Source: Chryseobacterium candidae
GTDB taxonomy: Bacteria; Bacteroidota; Bacteroidia; Flavobacteriales; Weeksellaceae
Length of the DNA stretch: 64,000 nucleotides
Assembly: GCF_004916905.1 (NCBI RefSeq)
Contig: NZ_SDLV01000004.1
Coordinates: 1-64,000 of the forward strand
Direction of reading: 5' to 3'
Made by a program: the position numbers and the translations under genes. Below the pieces are notes generated by a model, which saw nothing but the letters and a program-made list of their open reading frames with translations, did not search any database and had not been told where the DNA came from. Shown here piece after piece: positions 44,149 to 52,765 of the stretch (its first letter is position 1; the number at the start of each line of letters is the position of its first letter).

Positions 44149-44982
44149 ATGAGCATTAATAATCAATTAATTGAAGAAAACAGAGCTTTATATGACAGTG
44201 TCGGTACTATTTACCCTCCAGAAGAAAGTATTGCCATTTCGGAAGAAATAATAAACGGAATCAAATGCTATTGGTTTCAGCCTGAAAACCCTCATCCCAA
44301 TGAGCTTATCATTTATATACATGGAGGCGGCTATGCCGTAGGCTCCATCCGGTCTCATAAAGCAATGGTTTCGCATTTTGCTAAAGAATTAAACCGGTCA
44401 GTTCTTTTCATAGAGTATTCTCTGGCTCCTGAAAAACCCTTCCCGAATGGGTTAAACGATGTATTAAATATTTATGAATGGGCATTTCACCAATATCCTG
44501 ATCATCATTTTTATTTATTCGGAGACAGCGCAGGAGGTGGCTTAATTATAAAATCAGTGTATGAAATCAGCCGCAGAGAAATAAAATCTCCAAAAGCAGT
44601 TGCCCTTATTTCACCATGGTATAATCTTGAAACCAATAATCCATCTTCAGAAAACCGTCAGCATTTGGATCAGATTTTAAATAAAGAGATGGTAAAAAAC
44701 TTCGCCTACGCCTATGCAGGCAACGATTTGGGACCAGCGGACCCCAGTAAAGTTCACTTTGAGAGCTTTCCTCCTGTATTTATAGCGGTGGGAACTCACG
44801 AAATTTTGTTTGATGACTCCATTCAATTTTTTGAAATGGTATATAAGATCCAGCCAAAATCCCAGCTTAAAATTTATGGAGCAGAAGGACATGTCCTAAC
44901 GCAGATGAATATTTTCAGCCACTCATCTCAGGATCTGATGATGAATATTAATAACTTTTTTAATAGCACAGAAAATGAATAA
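44149..44982 (+). CDS. Alpha/beta hydrolase (HSL-like esterase)
   Basis: A 277-residue hydrolase. Oxyanion motif HGGGY at 58-62, nucleophile Ser127 (FGDSAGGG), Asp222 (ILFDDS) and His248 (EGHVL) make a hormone-sensitive-lipase type triad. No signal peptide, so cytoplasmic. It follows an AraC-like regulator, suggesting an inducible esterase module inside the pigment cluster. Confidence 0.9.
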   Translation: MSINNQLIEENRALYDSVGTIYPPEESIAISEEIINGIKCYWFQPENPHPNELIIYIHGGGYAVGSIRSHKAMVSHFAKELNRSVLFIEYSLAPEKPFPNGLNDVLNIYEWAFHQYPDHHFYLFGDSAGGGLIIKSVYEISRREIKSPKAVALISPWYNLETNNPSSENRQHLDQILNKEMVKNFAYAYAGNDLGPADPSKVHFESFPPVFIAVGTHEILFDDSIQFFEMVYKIQPKSQLKIYGAEGHVLTQMNIFSHSSQDLMMNINNFFNSTENE

Positions 44983-45247
44983 CATATTGGTTTTAATTAC
45001 CCTCTCTGATGAGGGAATTCAACAGATAAAAGCAAACTCTGAGCTTCCGAAAAAAGAAATGGAATTTATCCACACCTGGAAGAAAGAAGGAGTTCTGGAA
45101 AATTTCTTTATCTCCGTTTCAAAAAAAGATGCAGTTCTTATTTTCAGAAATATTGATGAGCTGGACGCAAAAGAACGTATAGCAATATTGCCTTACTATC
45201 CTTTCATGCAAAAAACAGAGTATCACATTCTGGATAAGCAATTTTAA
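44975..45247 (+). CDS. Muconolactone isomerase-like small protein
   Basis: A 90-residue alpha-beta ferredoxin-fold protein resembling muconolactone delta-isomerase (MNNILVLITL, then TWKKEGVLENFF and RIAILPYYPFM). The start overlaps the esterase stop by eight bases. Enzyme activity cannot be assigned from so short a sequence. Confidence 0.7.
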   Translation: MNNILVLITLSDEGIQQIKANSELPKKEMEFIHTWKKEGVLENFFISVSKKDAVLIFRNIDELDAKERIAILPYYPFMQKTEYHILDKQF

Positions 45248-45316
45248 AGATTTGATCATTTAGGATTTTATTGAACTTTTAGTTACATTTGAACCCTCAT
45301 ATTCAAAGAAAATAAG

Positions 45317-46072
45317 GTGAAGCATTATCCGTTTATTCTGTTTTATATTTTCTGTAACGCTTTTATTTATGCGTTCCACGGAAGTTTCTGGGTATATCTG
45401 TTTTGTTTTTTTGCTTTTTCTGCCGTAGTAGTATGGGGTTCATTTGATATTGAACTGGGATATTTCGTCAACAGCATCACTCATAGGCGAACCAAAATTA
45501 AAGAAGCAGCGCTTACTTTTGATGACGGCCCTACTGAATTTACTCCAAAGTTTTTAGATCTGCTTAAAGAACATCAGATAAAAGCCACTTTTTTCTGTAT
45601 CGGAAAACAGATTGAAAAATATCCTGAAACTTTTCAGAGGATGATTGCAGAAGGTCATACGATTGGTAACCATACGTTATCGCATTCCAGTTCCACAGGT
45701 TTCTTATCAACCTCAAAAATGATTGAGGAGATTGAAAGATGTGATGAAATCATGAAGAATGTGGGGAATATCAAGACCAGTCTTTACAGGCCGCCTTTCG
45801 GCGTGACGAATCCTAATATTGCAAAGGCAATCAAAAAAACAAATAAAATAAGTATCGGATGGAATGTCCGCTCTCTGGATACCATTACTGATAATGAAAA
45901 GAAAATATACAGCAGAGTGACCAAAGGCCTGAAAAAAGGAAGTATTATCCTCCTTCACGACACTTCGGAAAAGACTTATCGTGTGCTGACCAATTTATTA
46001 GTATTTTTGAAGGATAAAAAATATTCAACCTTTACTGTGGATACAGTGATAAATTCAAATAGAAATGATTAA
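45317..46072 (+). CDS. Polysaccharide deacetylase family (NodB-like), GTG start
   Basis: A 251-residue NodB-type carbohydrate esterase 4 protein. An N-terminal membrane helix pair (residues 5-40) is followed by the domain: TFDDGP (67-72) with the catalytic Asp, GNHTLSHSS with the metal-binding His119 and His123, YRPPFG and LLHD near the end. The start is a GTG at 45317, the only one giving the membrane segment. In this cluster it probably modifies an envelope glycan or a pigment moiety; the substrate is not shown. It overlaps the LolA-like gene by eight bases. Confidence 0.88.
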   Translation: MKHYPFILFYIFCNAFIYAFHGSFWVYLFCFFAFSAVVVWGSFDIELGYFVNSITHRRTKIKEAALTFDDGPTEFTPKFLDLLKEHQIKATFFCIGKQIEKYPETFQRMIAEGHTIGNHTLSHSSSTGFLSTSKMIEEIERCDEIMKNVGNIKTSLYRPPFGVTNPNIAKAIKKTNKISIGWNVRSLDTITDNEKKIYSRVTKGLKKGSIILLHDTSEKTYRVLTNLLVFLKDKKYSTFTVDTVINSNRND

Positions 46073-46691
46073 AAATATTGCTTTCGGAGCATTCTTACTG
46101 GTTTCCGGTTTCTTTTTTGCCCAAAACACGGCCATGTCAGGAGCTGAAGCTAAAGCATTCATATCGAAGGTATCTTCTGAGACGAAAGAGATTAAAACTT
46201 TGCAGAGTGATTTTACCCAGACCAAAAAAATGGATTTTCTGGATAAAAGTATTGTTACTTATGGGAAAATGTCTTTGCAGACCCCCAATATGCTGAGTTG
46301 GAAATATACTAAGCCTTATCAGTACAGCATTGTTTTTAAAAGCAATAAAATCTTCATCAATGATCAGGGGAAAAAATCGTCTGTGGATGCGAAGAGCAAA
46401 ACATTTGAAAAAATCAATAAACTGATTGTAGGAAGCTCAAACGGAACAATGTTCAATGATTCGGAGTTCACTGTAACGTATTTTAAGAACGGGAATTACA
46501 ATATAGCGAAGTTTATTCCTAAAACATCCCAGCTGTTGAAATATATCAAACAGATTGAGCTGTATTTCCCAAAGAACCAGTCGGCCGTTTCACAGGTGAA
46601 TATGACTGAGGCTTCCGGAGACACTACCAATATTGTTTTCAAAAATACCAAGATCAATGCTTCCATTTCTGCGTCAGAGTTTTCTTTATAG
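46065..46691 (+). CDS. LolA-like outer-membrane lipoprotein carrier protein
   Basis: A 208-residue exported protein with a signal peptide (FGAFLLVSGFFFAQ) and the LolA fold: an early TLQSDFTQTKK strand, PNMLSWKYTKPYQYSIVF and a C-terminal strand pattern. LolA-like proteins in aryl polyene and flexirubin clusters are proposed to carry the lipid-like pigment to the outer membrane. It overlaps the following lipoprotein gene. Confidence 0.87.
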   Translation: MIKNIAFGAFLLVSGFFFAQNTAMSGAEAKAFISKVSSETKEIKTLQSDFTQTKKMDFLDKSIVTYGKMSLQTPNMLSWKYTKPYQYSIVFKSNKIFINDQGKKSSVDAKSKTFEKINKLIVGSSNGTMFNDSEFTVTYFKNGNYNIAKFIPKTSQLLKYIKQIELYFPKNQSAVSQVNMTEASGDTTNIVFKNTKINASISASEFSL

Positions 46692-47292
46692 CCTGATTCT
46701 GATCCTGGCTCTTTCCTGTAAAACTTATAAGCTTACTGATGTAAAGCCTGCCTCAACCTCTGAAAAAACGGTTGAAAATTTATACTTTTCTTCCGGTGAA
46801 GATTATGTCTACAAATGCCAGATGGATATCTATAAAAACCATGTGAGCGGAATTCTGATCATCAAAAAACTGAATGAAACAACGCACCGTGTTGCGTTAA
46901 CTTCAGATTTTGGGAACAAACTGATTGATTTTGAAGTTTCTGAGAACGATTTCAAACTGAATTATGTACTTCCTGATCTGGATAAAAAAATAGTCATCAA
47001 TTTCCTGAAAAACGATTTCCGTCAGCTTCTGAAAAGAAGATATCCGGTCAATGAAAGTTTTGAAAATGAAAACGCTAAAATCTACCTTTCAAAAATGGGC
47101 AATAAGAGCTATTATCTTTTCTTCAGCAAAGAAAATGGCTTACTGAAAGAGATTGTTTACACGAAAAACAACAAGGAGAAAATCGATTTTACTTTTGATT
47201 CAAAAAAACCTATCTTCGCAGACAGCTTGAACCTGCAGCATAAGGATTTTAAGATCAACATAAAACTATTTCAAATAACCGAAACGGAATAA
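46657..47292 (+). CDS. Lipoprotein, flexirubin cluster
   Basis: About 211 residues, start at MLPFLRQSF to give a proper lipoprotein signal (LILALSC, lipid Cys about residue 20). It overlaps the LolA-like gene end by 35 bases. The body has alternating strands that suggest a LolB-like beta structure, in line with a LolA partner that receives cargo at the outer membrane; this is inference from order and topology. Confidence 0.75.
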   Translation: MLPFLRQSFLYSLILILALSCKTYKLTDVKPASTSEKTVENLYFSSGEDYVYKCQMDIYKNHVSGILIIKKLNETTHRVALTSDFGNKLIDFEVSENDFKLNYVLPDLDKKIVINFLKNDFRQLLKRRYPVNESFENENAKIYLSKMGNKSYYLFFSKENGLLKEIVYTKNNKEKIDFTFDSKKPIFADSLNLQHKDFKINIKLFQITETE

Positions 47293-47371
47293 TTTCTGCT
47301 CTCAAATCTATGGATATACCTGTTTTTTTGAAAAGAAATTGATTATACTTTAATCTTAAAAAAATAAGATC

Positions 47372-47743
47372 ATGCAAACCATTCTTACAGACTTTTATAC
47401 TTTAACATCATACGATAAGGCAGAAGACGGAAAATTTACTGCTCATATTCATCTTAATAAAGACCACGATATTTTCAAAGGACATTTCCCTGGAAATCCC
47501 GTAACTCCCGGTGTTTGTATGATGCAGATCATTAAAGAACTCACTGAAGAATTTACAGGTTCGAAATTATTCCTGAAAACAGCTTCCAATGTAAAATTCA
47601 TGGCGATTATCAATCCTTTTGAAACCCCTGATCTGGTTCTTCAGCTTGATATTACTGAAAATGAAGAAGATGTCAAAGTAAAAAACACAACTTCTTTTGG
47701 CGAGACTATTGCATTGAAAATGTCTGTAAGCTATAAAAAATAA
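47372..47743 (+). CDS. FabZ-like 3-hydroxyacyl-ACP dehydratase
   Basis: A 123-residue hotdog protein with the FabZ loop HFPGNPVTPGVCMM. The catalytic His38 (GHFPGNP) is present, while the usual helix Glu is Gln52 (PGVCMMQ). It is the third hotdog gene in the cluster. It may be the ApeI-type subunit that works with one of the upstream proteins. Confidence 0.85.
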   Translation: MQTILTDFYTLTSYDKAEDGKFTAHIHLNKDHDIFKGHFPGNPVTPGVCMMQIIKELTEEFTGSKLFLKTASNVKFMAIINPFETPDLVLQLDITENEEDVKVKNTTSFGETIALKMSVSYKK

Positions 47744-47748
47744 GCATC

Positions 47749-48225
47749 ATGAAACTAATCTTATCATTCATCGCAGCATTTGTTTTTTTCTTTCAATCTG
47801 ATCTTGAAACGCTGAGAAACAGCTATGCAAAAGCGAACGAATCCAATACCAATACCGCCAGCTTTATTGAAACTGCGGAAAAACAATCCGGTTCTGACGC
47901 TGTAACGGTTGGGTATAAAGCAGCGGCGAAGATTATGGAAGCCAAAATTGCCAAAAGCAACAGAAAATCTCTGGTAAAAACGGGAGCTACAAGCCTTGAA
48001 AGCGTTATCAAAAGTAATCCTAATAATGCAGAACTTCGTCTGATCAGAATGAGCGTTCAGGAAAATATTCCAAAGATTGTAGGATACCGCGGAAGCCTGA
48101 AAGATGATAAAGCTTTCCTGTTGAACAATTACAGCAAACAGAATACAGCATTAAAAGGCTATATCAAAAGGTTTGCAATGCAATCTAAAACCATGACAGA
48201 GACGGAAAGAGCCACTTTAAAATAA
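47749..48225 (+). CDS. Exported hypothetical protein of the flexirubin cluster
   Basis: A 158-residue protein. Residues 1-18 (LILSFIAAFVFFFQS) make a signal or membrane anchor, and the rest is Lys/Ser/Asn-rich helices (TLRNSYAKANESNTNT and so on). No motif known to me. Its position five bases after the dehydratase gene and five bases before the GT2-DUF2062 gene shows operon membership. Confidence 0.7.
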   Translation: MKLILSFIAAFVFFFQSDLETLRNSYAKANESNTNTASFIETAEKQSGSDAVTVGYKAAAKIMEAKIAKSNRKSLVKTGATSLESVIKSNPNNAELRLIRMSVQENIPKIVGYRGSLKDDKAFLLNNYSKQNTALKGYIKRFAMQSKTMTETERATLK

Positions 48226-48229
48226 AAAA

Positions 48230-49402
48230 ATGTTCCTTGCTGAAGTACAGAATGCTATTTCTGAAAAGAAGATATGCGTTTTAATACCTACCTACAATAA
48301 TGAAAAAACTCTGAAAAGGGTGATTGACGGTGTTCTCGAGTACACCGAAAGTATTATTGTGGTTAATGATGGTTCTACAGATTCCACCCCTCAGATTCTT
48401 GCTCAATATCCTCAGATTACTGTCATTTCCCTGCCTGAGAACAAAGGGAAAGGAAATGGCCTTAAAACAGGTTTCAGGGCAGCAAAGAATTCAGGATATG
48501 ACTACGCTATCACGATTGATTCGGATGGACAGCATTATCCGGATGATATTCCGGTATTTGTAGAGGCTCTTCTTCAGGAAAAAGAAGACGTTCTTCTGAT
48601 TGGAAACAGAAATATGTCTCAGGATGGTATTCCTAAGAAAAGCAGTTTCGGAAACCGTTTTTCCAATTTCTGGTTCTGGTTTGAAACCGGCATCAGACTG
48701 GAAGATACCCAATCGGGCTACAGGCTTTATCCTTTGCATAAAATTCCCAAGAAATATTTCACGCCTAAGTTTGAATTTGAAATTGAAATCATTGTAAGAA
48801 CTGCGTGGAAGCATGTTCCGGTAAAAAATGTTCCGATCAAAGTGTTGTATGATCCGGCTGAACGCGTTTCACATTTCAGACCTTTTAAAGATTTTACAAG
48901 AATCAGTATTCTGAATACAATTCTGGTAACGATTACTTTATTTTACATTATTCCGAGAAATTTTCTGAATAATTTCAAAAAAAAAAGTTTTAAGAAATTC
49001 ATCAAAGAAGATGTCTTAGAAAGTGACGGTAGTAACCGTACAAAAGCATTTTCCATAGCTTTGGGAGTATTTATAGGGTTATCTCCTTTCTGGGGATTTC
49101 AGACCCTTCTGGTTATCAGTTTGTCTGTACTTTTCAAACTTAATAAAGTACTTGCCTTTGTAGCATCCAATGTAAGTCTTCCGCCTTTTATTCCCTTTAT
49201 CATTGCTGCTTCTCTTTTTCTGGGAGCACCGTTTGTAAGTGGTGACAGTGATATTTTAAGTCAGGATTTGAATTTTGAACTGATTAAGAACAATCTTCTG
49301 CAATATATTATCGGGAGTTTTATCTTAAGCACTACACTTTCTGCGCTTACAGGGATAGCCTCTTTTCTGTTTTTGAATAAAGTAAGTCCGGAAAACAATT
49401 AA
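48230..49402 (+). CDS. Glycosyltransferase family 2 fused to a DUF2062 membrane domain
   Basis: A 390-residue fusion. The N-terminal GT2 domain (residues about 10-225) shows ICVLIPTYNNEKTL, VVNDGSTDSTP and IDSDGQHYPDD (DxD). The C-terminal DUF2062 region (residues about 270-385) carries GLSPFWGFQTLL and helices. Similar GT-DUF2062 proteins occur in aryl polyene and flexirubin clusters and may glycosylate a lipid intermediate. A terminator follows at 49405. Confidence 0.9.
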   Translation: MFLAEVQNAISEKKICVLIPTYNNEKTLKRVIDGVLEYTESIIVVNDGSTDSTPQILAQYPQITVISLPENKGKGNGLKTGFRAAKNSGYDYAITIDSDGQHYPDDIPVFVEALLQEKEDVLLIGNRNMSQDGIPKKSSFGNRFSNFWFWFETGIRLEDTQSGYRLYPLHKIPKKYFTPKFEFEIEIIVRTAWKHVPVKNVPIKVLYDPAERVSHFRPFKDFTRISILNTILVTITLFYIIPRNFLNNFKKKSFKKFIKEDVLESDGSNRTKAFSIALGVFIGLSPFWGFQTLLVISLSVLFKLNKVLAFVASNVSLPPFIPFIIAASLFLGAPFVSGDSDILSQDLNFELIKNNLLQYIIGSFILSTTLSALTGIASFLFLNKVSPENN

Positions 49403-49404
49403 AA

Positions 49405-49429
49405 AAGCCCGGGACAATGTTCCAGGCTT
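49405..49429. terminator. Terminator between convergent genes
   Basis: Imperfect hairpin AAGCC...GGCTT (stem with CGGGA/TTCCA mismatch) in the short gap between the plus-strand GT2 gene and the minus-strand hydrolase gene. It serves either strand. Confidence 0.6.
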
Positions 49430-49453
49430 ATGAGAGCAATAATCTCATTGCAA

Positions 49454-50707
49454 TTATTTCAGAATAAAATCTGCAAGGTCTTTTAAAAAGTGTTCATCCA
49501 CCTTCCCTTTTGTTTCATAATCTTTTGGAGATGGTTTTCCGCTTCCGGCAATAAACAAGTGGCTTAATGCAGGATAAAACTTAAACACCGCTGTTTTATC
49601 ATTTTTCAATGTTTCTTTCCAAAGATTAAAGTCTTTCCCTGTCACCTGATAATCTCTTCCCCCTTGTGCAAAAAACATGGGAGCTTTTACTTTTTTAACC
49701 TCATTAAGCTGATTGTAATCTTTTATATATTTCCAATAAGCAGCAGATTGTCCCAAAGGAAGTTCTGATGATGGTGAACTTATATTAAATTGAGATGAAT
49801 TTAGAAAGGCTACCTTAGTTTTTACTTCCTGCACCGCCTCAGCAGGTACTTTAGTTGGATCTATAGCATGAAGATACTTATACTGTTCTACTAATAAATC
49901 CTGTAATGGTCTCGCATTCCCAGCCATAAAAACATATTTTGAAACCTGCGATTTTTCTGCAATTTTTGGCATCATATAAGCTCCCTGGCTATGTCCCAGA
50001 ATAATAATCTGGTAGTCTTTGTAATCAGCATTCTTTTTAAAATAAAGAGCAGTATTTACCGCATCATTGATGGTTTCCTCTTCCACAGTAGATTTTTCAT
50101 TAAATGTCTCAGGATAGGAATAGGTTCTTTTATCATATCGGTAGGAAGCAATTCCGTTGGCTAAAAGATATTCTGCAATGTCTTTAAACGGTTTGTTTTC
50201 TCCAATGGTTTCGTCTCTGTCATGCGCTCCGGAACCGTGAACGAAAATAACCAGTTTATTTTTATTGTTGGAGGGAGGAATCAACAGAGTTCCGTTCAGT
50301 TCAATGCCAACACTTTTAATTTTTAGTGTGGTTTTCTCATCAGGCTTTTCAAATGATTTATGAGGAACCAGGAAGAAGCCCAGTAGTTTATTATTTTCTC
50401 CAAAAGTAAGCTGAACATCCAGTTTTGTTTTTTCAAATTCGGAATAGTAATAATAGGTGTTTCCTTCATTATTTACTTCAAGGATATTTTTCAAACCTCC
50501 AATCTGTCCCTGTAGCTGTTCCGTAACAGCTTTAAGCTGATCTACCGGAATTTGTCCTGCTACGGAAGGATCGAAATAAGAATGTGCTTTTTCTATATTC
50601 TTATCCACTAATAAAGCTTTGATGAAAGTATTTCCTATCTCTTTTCTGTCCTGAGAAAATGATAACAGAGCATATGCTGTAAAGAATAAGGTTAAGAGTT
50701 TTTTCAT
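49454..50707 (-). CDS. Alpha/beta hydrolase with a DUF3887 domain
   Basis: A 417-residue exported hydrolase with a signal peptide (LLTLFFTAYALLSFSQ). The DUF3887 domain (residues about 25-110) is followed by the hydrolase: FVHGSGAHDRDE, nucleophile in GHSQGAY and a late His in HLFIAGSG. Substrate unknown. It sits at the downstream end of the minus-strand flexirubin block, converging on the plus-strand operon. Confidence 0.87.
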   Translation of the reverse strand: MKKLLTLFFTAYALLSFSQDRKEIGNTFIKALLVDKNIEKAHSYFDPSVAGQIPVDQLKAVTEQLQGQIGGLKNILEVNNEGNTYYYYSEFEKTKLDVQLTFGENNKLLGFFLVPHKSFEKPDEKTTLKIKSVGIELNGTLLIPPSNNKNKLVIFVHGSGAHDRDETIGENKPFKDIAEYLLANGIASYRYDKRTYSYPETFNEKSTVEEETINDAVNTALYFKKNADYKDYQIIILGHSQGAYMMPKIAEKSQVSKYVFMAGNARPLQDLLVEQYKYLHAIDPTKVPAEAVQEVKTKVAFLNSSQFNISSPSSELPLGQSAAYWKYIKDYNQLNEVKKVKAPMFFAQGGRDYQVTGKDFNLWKETLKNDKTAVFKFYPALSHLFIAGSGKPSPKDYETKGKVDEHFLKDLADFILK

Positions 50708-50713
50708 AATCTA

Positions 50714-51079
50714 TTATTTATAAACCACATCGTAAAATGATAGCGGTGTCATCATGATGGTAACAAATATCGCAATAATTACCAGAGCTAACTGGGTGAT
50801 ACGGTAGGTTTTTTCTTTTTCGTCCTCGTTGATTTCAAAAGTAAACTTTATTTTATCCGGTCTTCTGATGATCAGCCAGATAAAAAGAAGAACAGCCAGA
50901 TTCATCAGTACAGGAAACACCACAAATATTTTGCTTCCATCATTGTCTTTCATATTTCCGTACCCGTGAATCGGGATAATGTCAGGTATAGAGCTGTAAA
51001 CCGTACACAGGTATACTGAATGGCAGATGATAATGAGGAAAGGAATGCAGAAAAGCAGTTTTATATATTTGGGGATCAT
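50714..51079 (-). CDS. DUF1648-like small membrane protein
   Basis: A 121-residue membrane protein with about three hydrophobic helices. The first extracytoplasmic segment (IPDIIPIHGYGN, then DGSKIFVVFPVLMN) fits DUF1648-type proteins. It overlaps the C45 peptidase-like gene by four bases. No functional assignment. Confidence 0.75.
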   Translation of the reverse strand: MIPKYIKLLFCIPFLIIICHSVYLCTVYSSIPDIIPIHGYGNMKDNDGSKIFVVFPVLMNLAVLLFIWLIIRRPDKIKFTFEINEDEKEKTYRITQLALVIIAIFVTIMMTPLSFYDVVYK

Positions 51080-52764
51080 TTCAGTTTCTTTAAAGTTTTC
51101 TGCAGGGATTTTTCAACATTTTTTCTGTCGGAAATCGTTGTAATTTCTTTCGTCAGAGCTTTCTCAAACTCCATTTTTGCGTTTGAATATTCTTTTTTTC
51201 TAAAATAATACTTTCCTGACTGATAATAGACCAGCCAAAAATCTGGGTTCATAGATTCATAATAAGGTATGAAATCATCTGTCAACAATATATCTTTATT
51301 TTCCGCTGCCTTATTGATTTCTTTACCCAATATTTTAGACAGTTCATAATTTTGAAATTCTTCAGAATCGGCAAATGGATCTCTTGCGATATTCAAATCT
51401 GTTTTCGCCAGCAGACTTTGTGATAGTGGCTTACCGGAAAAAACCTCGTTCAGGTCATAACAAACAAATTCTCCCAGCTGATAAGGATTGGAAGAAACCC
51501 AAACCAGTTTTTTCTGAGGGGAAAATATAACAGCATGGTGAGCGAGCAGCTGATTAAGCGCTTTTTCATTTCCATACCCGATACTTTCATCTTTTAAGCC
51601 GGATTTATTTCTTAAAATAGAAGCCATCTTTTCGGGAGTGATCTTTTTTTCTTCCTGCAAAAGCTCCTGAAGTTTTTCATATCGGTATTCTGAGTGGCTT
51701 TCTTCAATCTGTTTCTGATTTCTTTTGTCGTCCTTGTAAGTTTCAGACTGGAAATGATTGGTGCAAAGAATCTGGCTGGTATTCTGTACTTTATATACTC
51801 CGAGATTTTTAGGTGAAACTTCAATAATGACTGCATTTTTATCTGCTGCACTGCCAACAAGAATAGATTCTGAAACGAAAACTTTTCTTTTTTTAGCAAT
51901 AGCAATGGCTTCATCTATATTTTTAGCATACTGCAAAATTTCTCTTGTAACAAGGGAGATAGGCGTTTTTGCAGTCAGAGGGATTTTTGATTTTCCGGCG
52001 TTAATGGTCACCGTAATTCCTTCTTTATTCATTCCGGACACTACACCAATCATTCCCGGCCAGCTTACTGACATGTAGGGAATTCCTTCTTCCGGCTGAA
52101 CAAATTCCACTAATTTATTTTTAGCAAAATCGTCTCCCACATAAAAGTCGAAATTTCTTCCAATCAACAAGTCTCCGTCTTCAGTATTTTCATTCCATAC
52201 AGCAAGAGATGTACAGCCTACCATAGCAAGATCCTGCATAGCATGTCCGATATCATGAGCTCCATGCAGGTAAAGGTTTCTTAAATATTTAGGAGCAATA
52301 AAGTCATACTGATCAGATGAATATTGTGACAAGCCATATAATTCTGCCTGATAGTCTTCTCTTACATTGAGATACATTTTTCTGTTGTACCATTTCAAAA
52401 AACCTTTTAACAGCCGCTGCTTGAATTTTGAAGGAACAAAACTTTCCACTTTTGAAAAGAAAATGCTTTCCTGTTTCTGCATCAGGCTTTGTGTCAGTGC
52501 TCCGTTATTATATCCTAATTGTAAAGGATTTCCCTGAATGTAAAGTTCCCAGAGCTGCTGTTTATTTTTGGTAAGGTAATTCTGATTATGGCTGAAAGTA
52601 CTGTCGTTGATTCTGGTAATTTTTGGAACCTCCAGAATATATTGTTTTACCTCAGGAATATGCCGGACAGATTTTGATATTCCACAGGATGCGAGGAAAA
52701 AACAGAGCGTGAGATAAAGAAAAGTTCTTTGAAAGGCTGTATAAATGATTTTAGTTTTTTTCAC
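51076..52764 (-). CDS. C45 family autoproteolytic acyltransferase/hydrolase, lipoprotein
   Basis: A 562-residue protein of the acyl-CoA:6-aminopenicillanate acyltransferase (peptidase C45) type. N-terminal lipoprotein signal FFLASC (Cys27). The autoprocessing nucleophile Cys184 lies in GCTSLAVW, followed by GRNFDFY and GMNKEGITVTIN, both characteristic. Members in this fold carry out acyl transfer or hydrolysis in the periplasm. In this cluster the enzyme is a candidate for making or breaking the flexirubin ester, a plausible but unproven role. It precedes the DUF1648 gene with overlap. Confidence 0.85.
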   Translation of the reverse strand: MKKTKIIYTAFQRTFLYLTLCFFLASCGISKSVRHIPEVKQYILEVPKITRINDSTFSHNQNYLTKNKQQLWELYIQGNPLQLGYNNGALTQSLMQKQESIFFSKVESFVPSKFKQRLLKGFLKWYNRKMYLNVREDYQAELYGLSQYSSDQYDFIAPKYLRNLYLHGAHDIGHAMQDLAMVGCTSLAVWNENTEDGDLLIGRNFDFYVGDDFAKNKLVEFVQPEEGIPYMSVSWPGMIGVVSGMNKEGITVTINAGKSKIPLTAKTPISLVTREILQYAKNIDEAIAIAKKRKVFVSESILVGSAADKNAVIIEVSPKNLGVYKVQNTSQILCTNHFQSETYKDDKRNQKQIEESHSEYRYEKLQELLQEEKKITPEKMASILRNKSGLKDESIGYGNEKALNQLLAHHAVIFSPQKKLVWVSSNPYQLGEFVCYDLNEVFSGKPLSQSLLAKTDLNIARDPFADSEEFQNYELSKILGKEINKAAENKDILLTDDFIPYYESMNPDFWLVYYQSGKYYFRKKEYSNAKMEFEKALTKEITTISDRKNVEKSLQKTLKKLK

Positions 52765-52765
52765 T

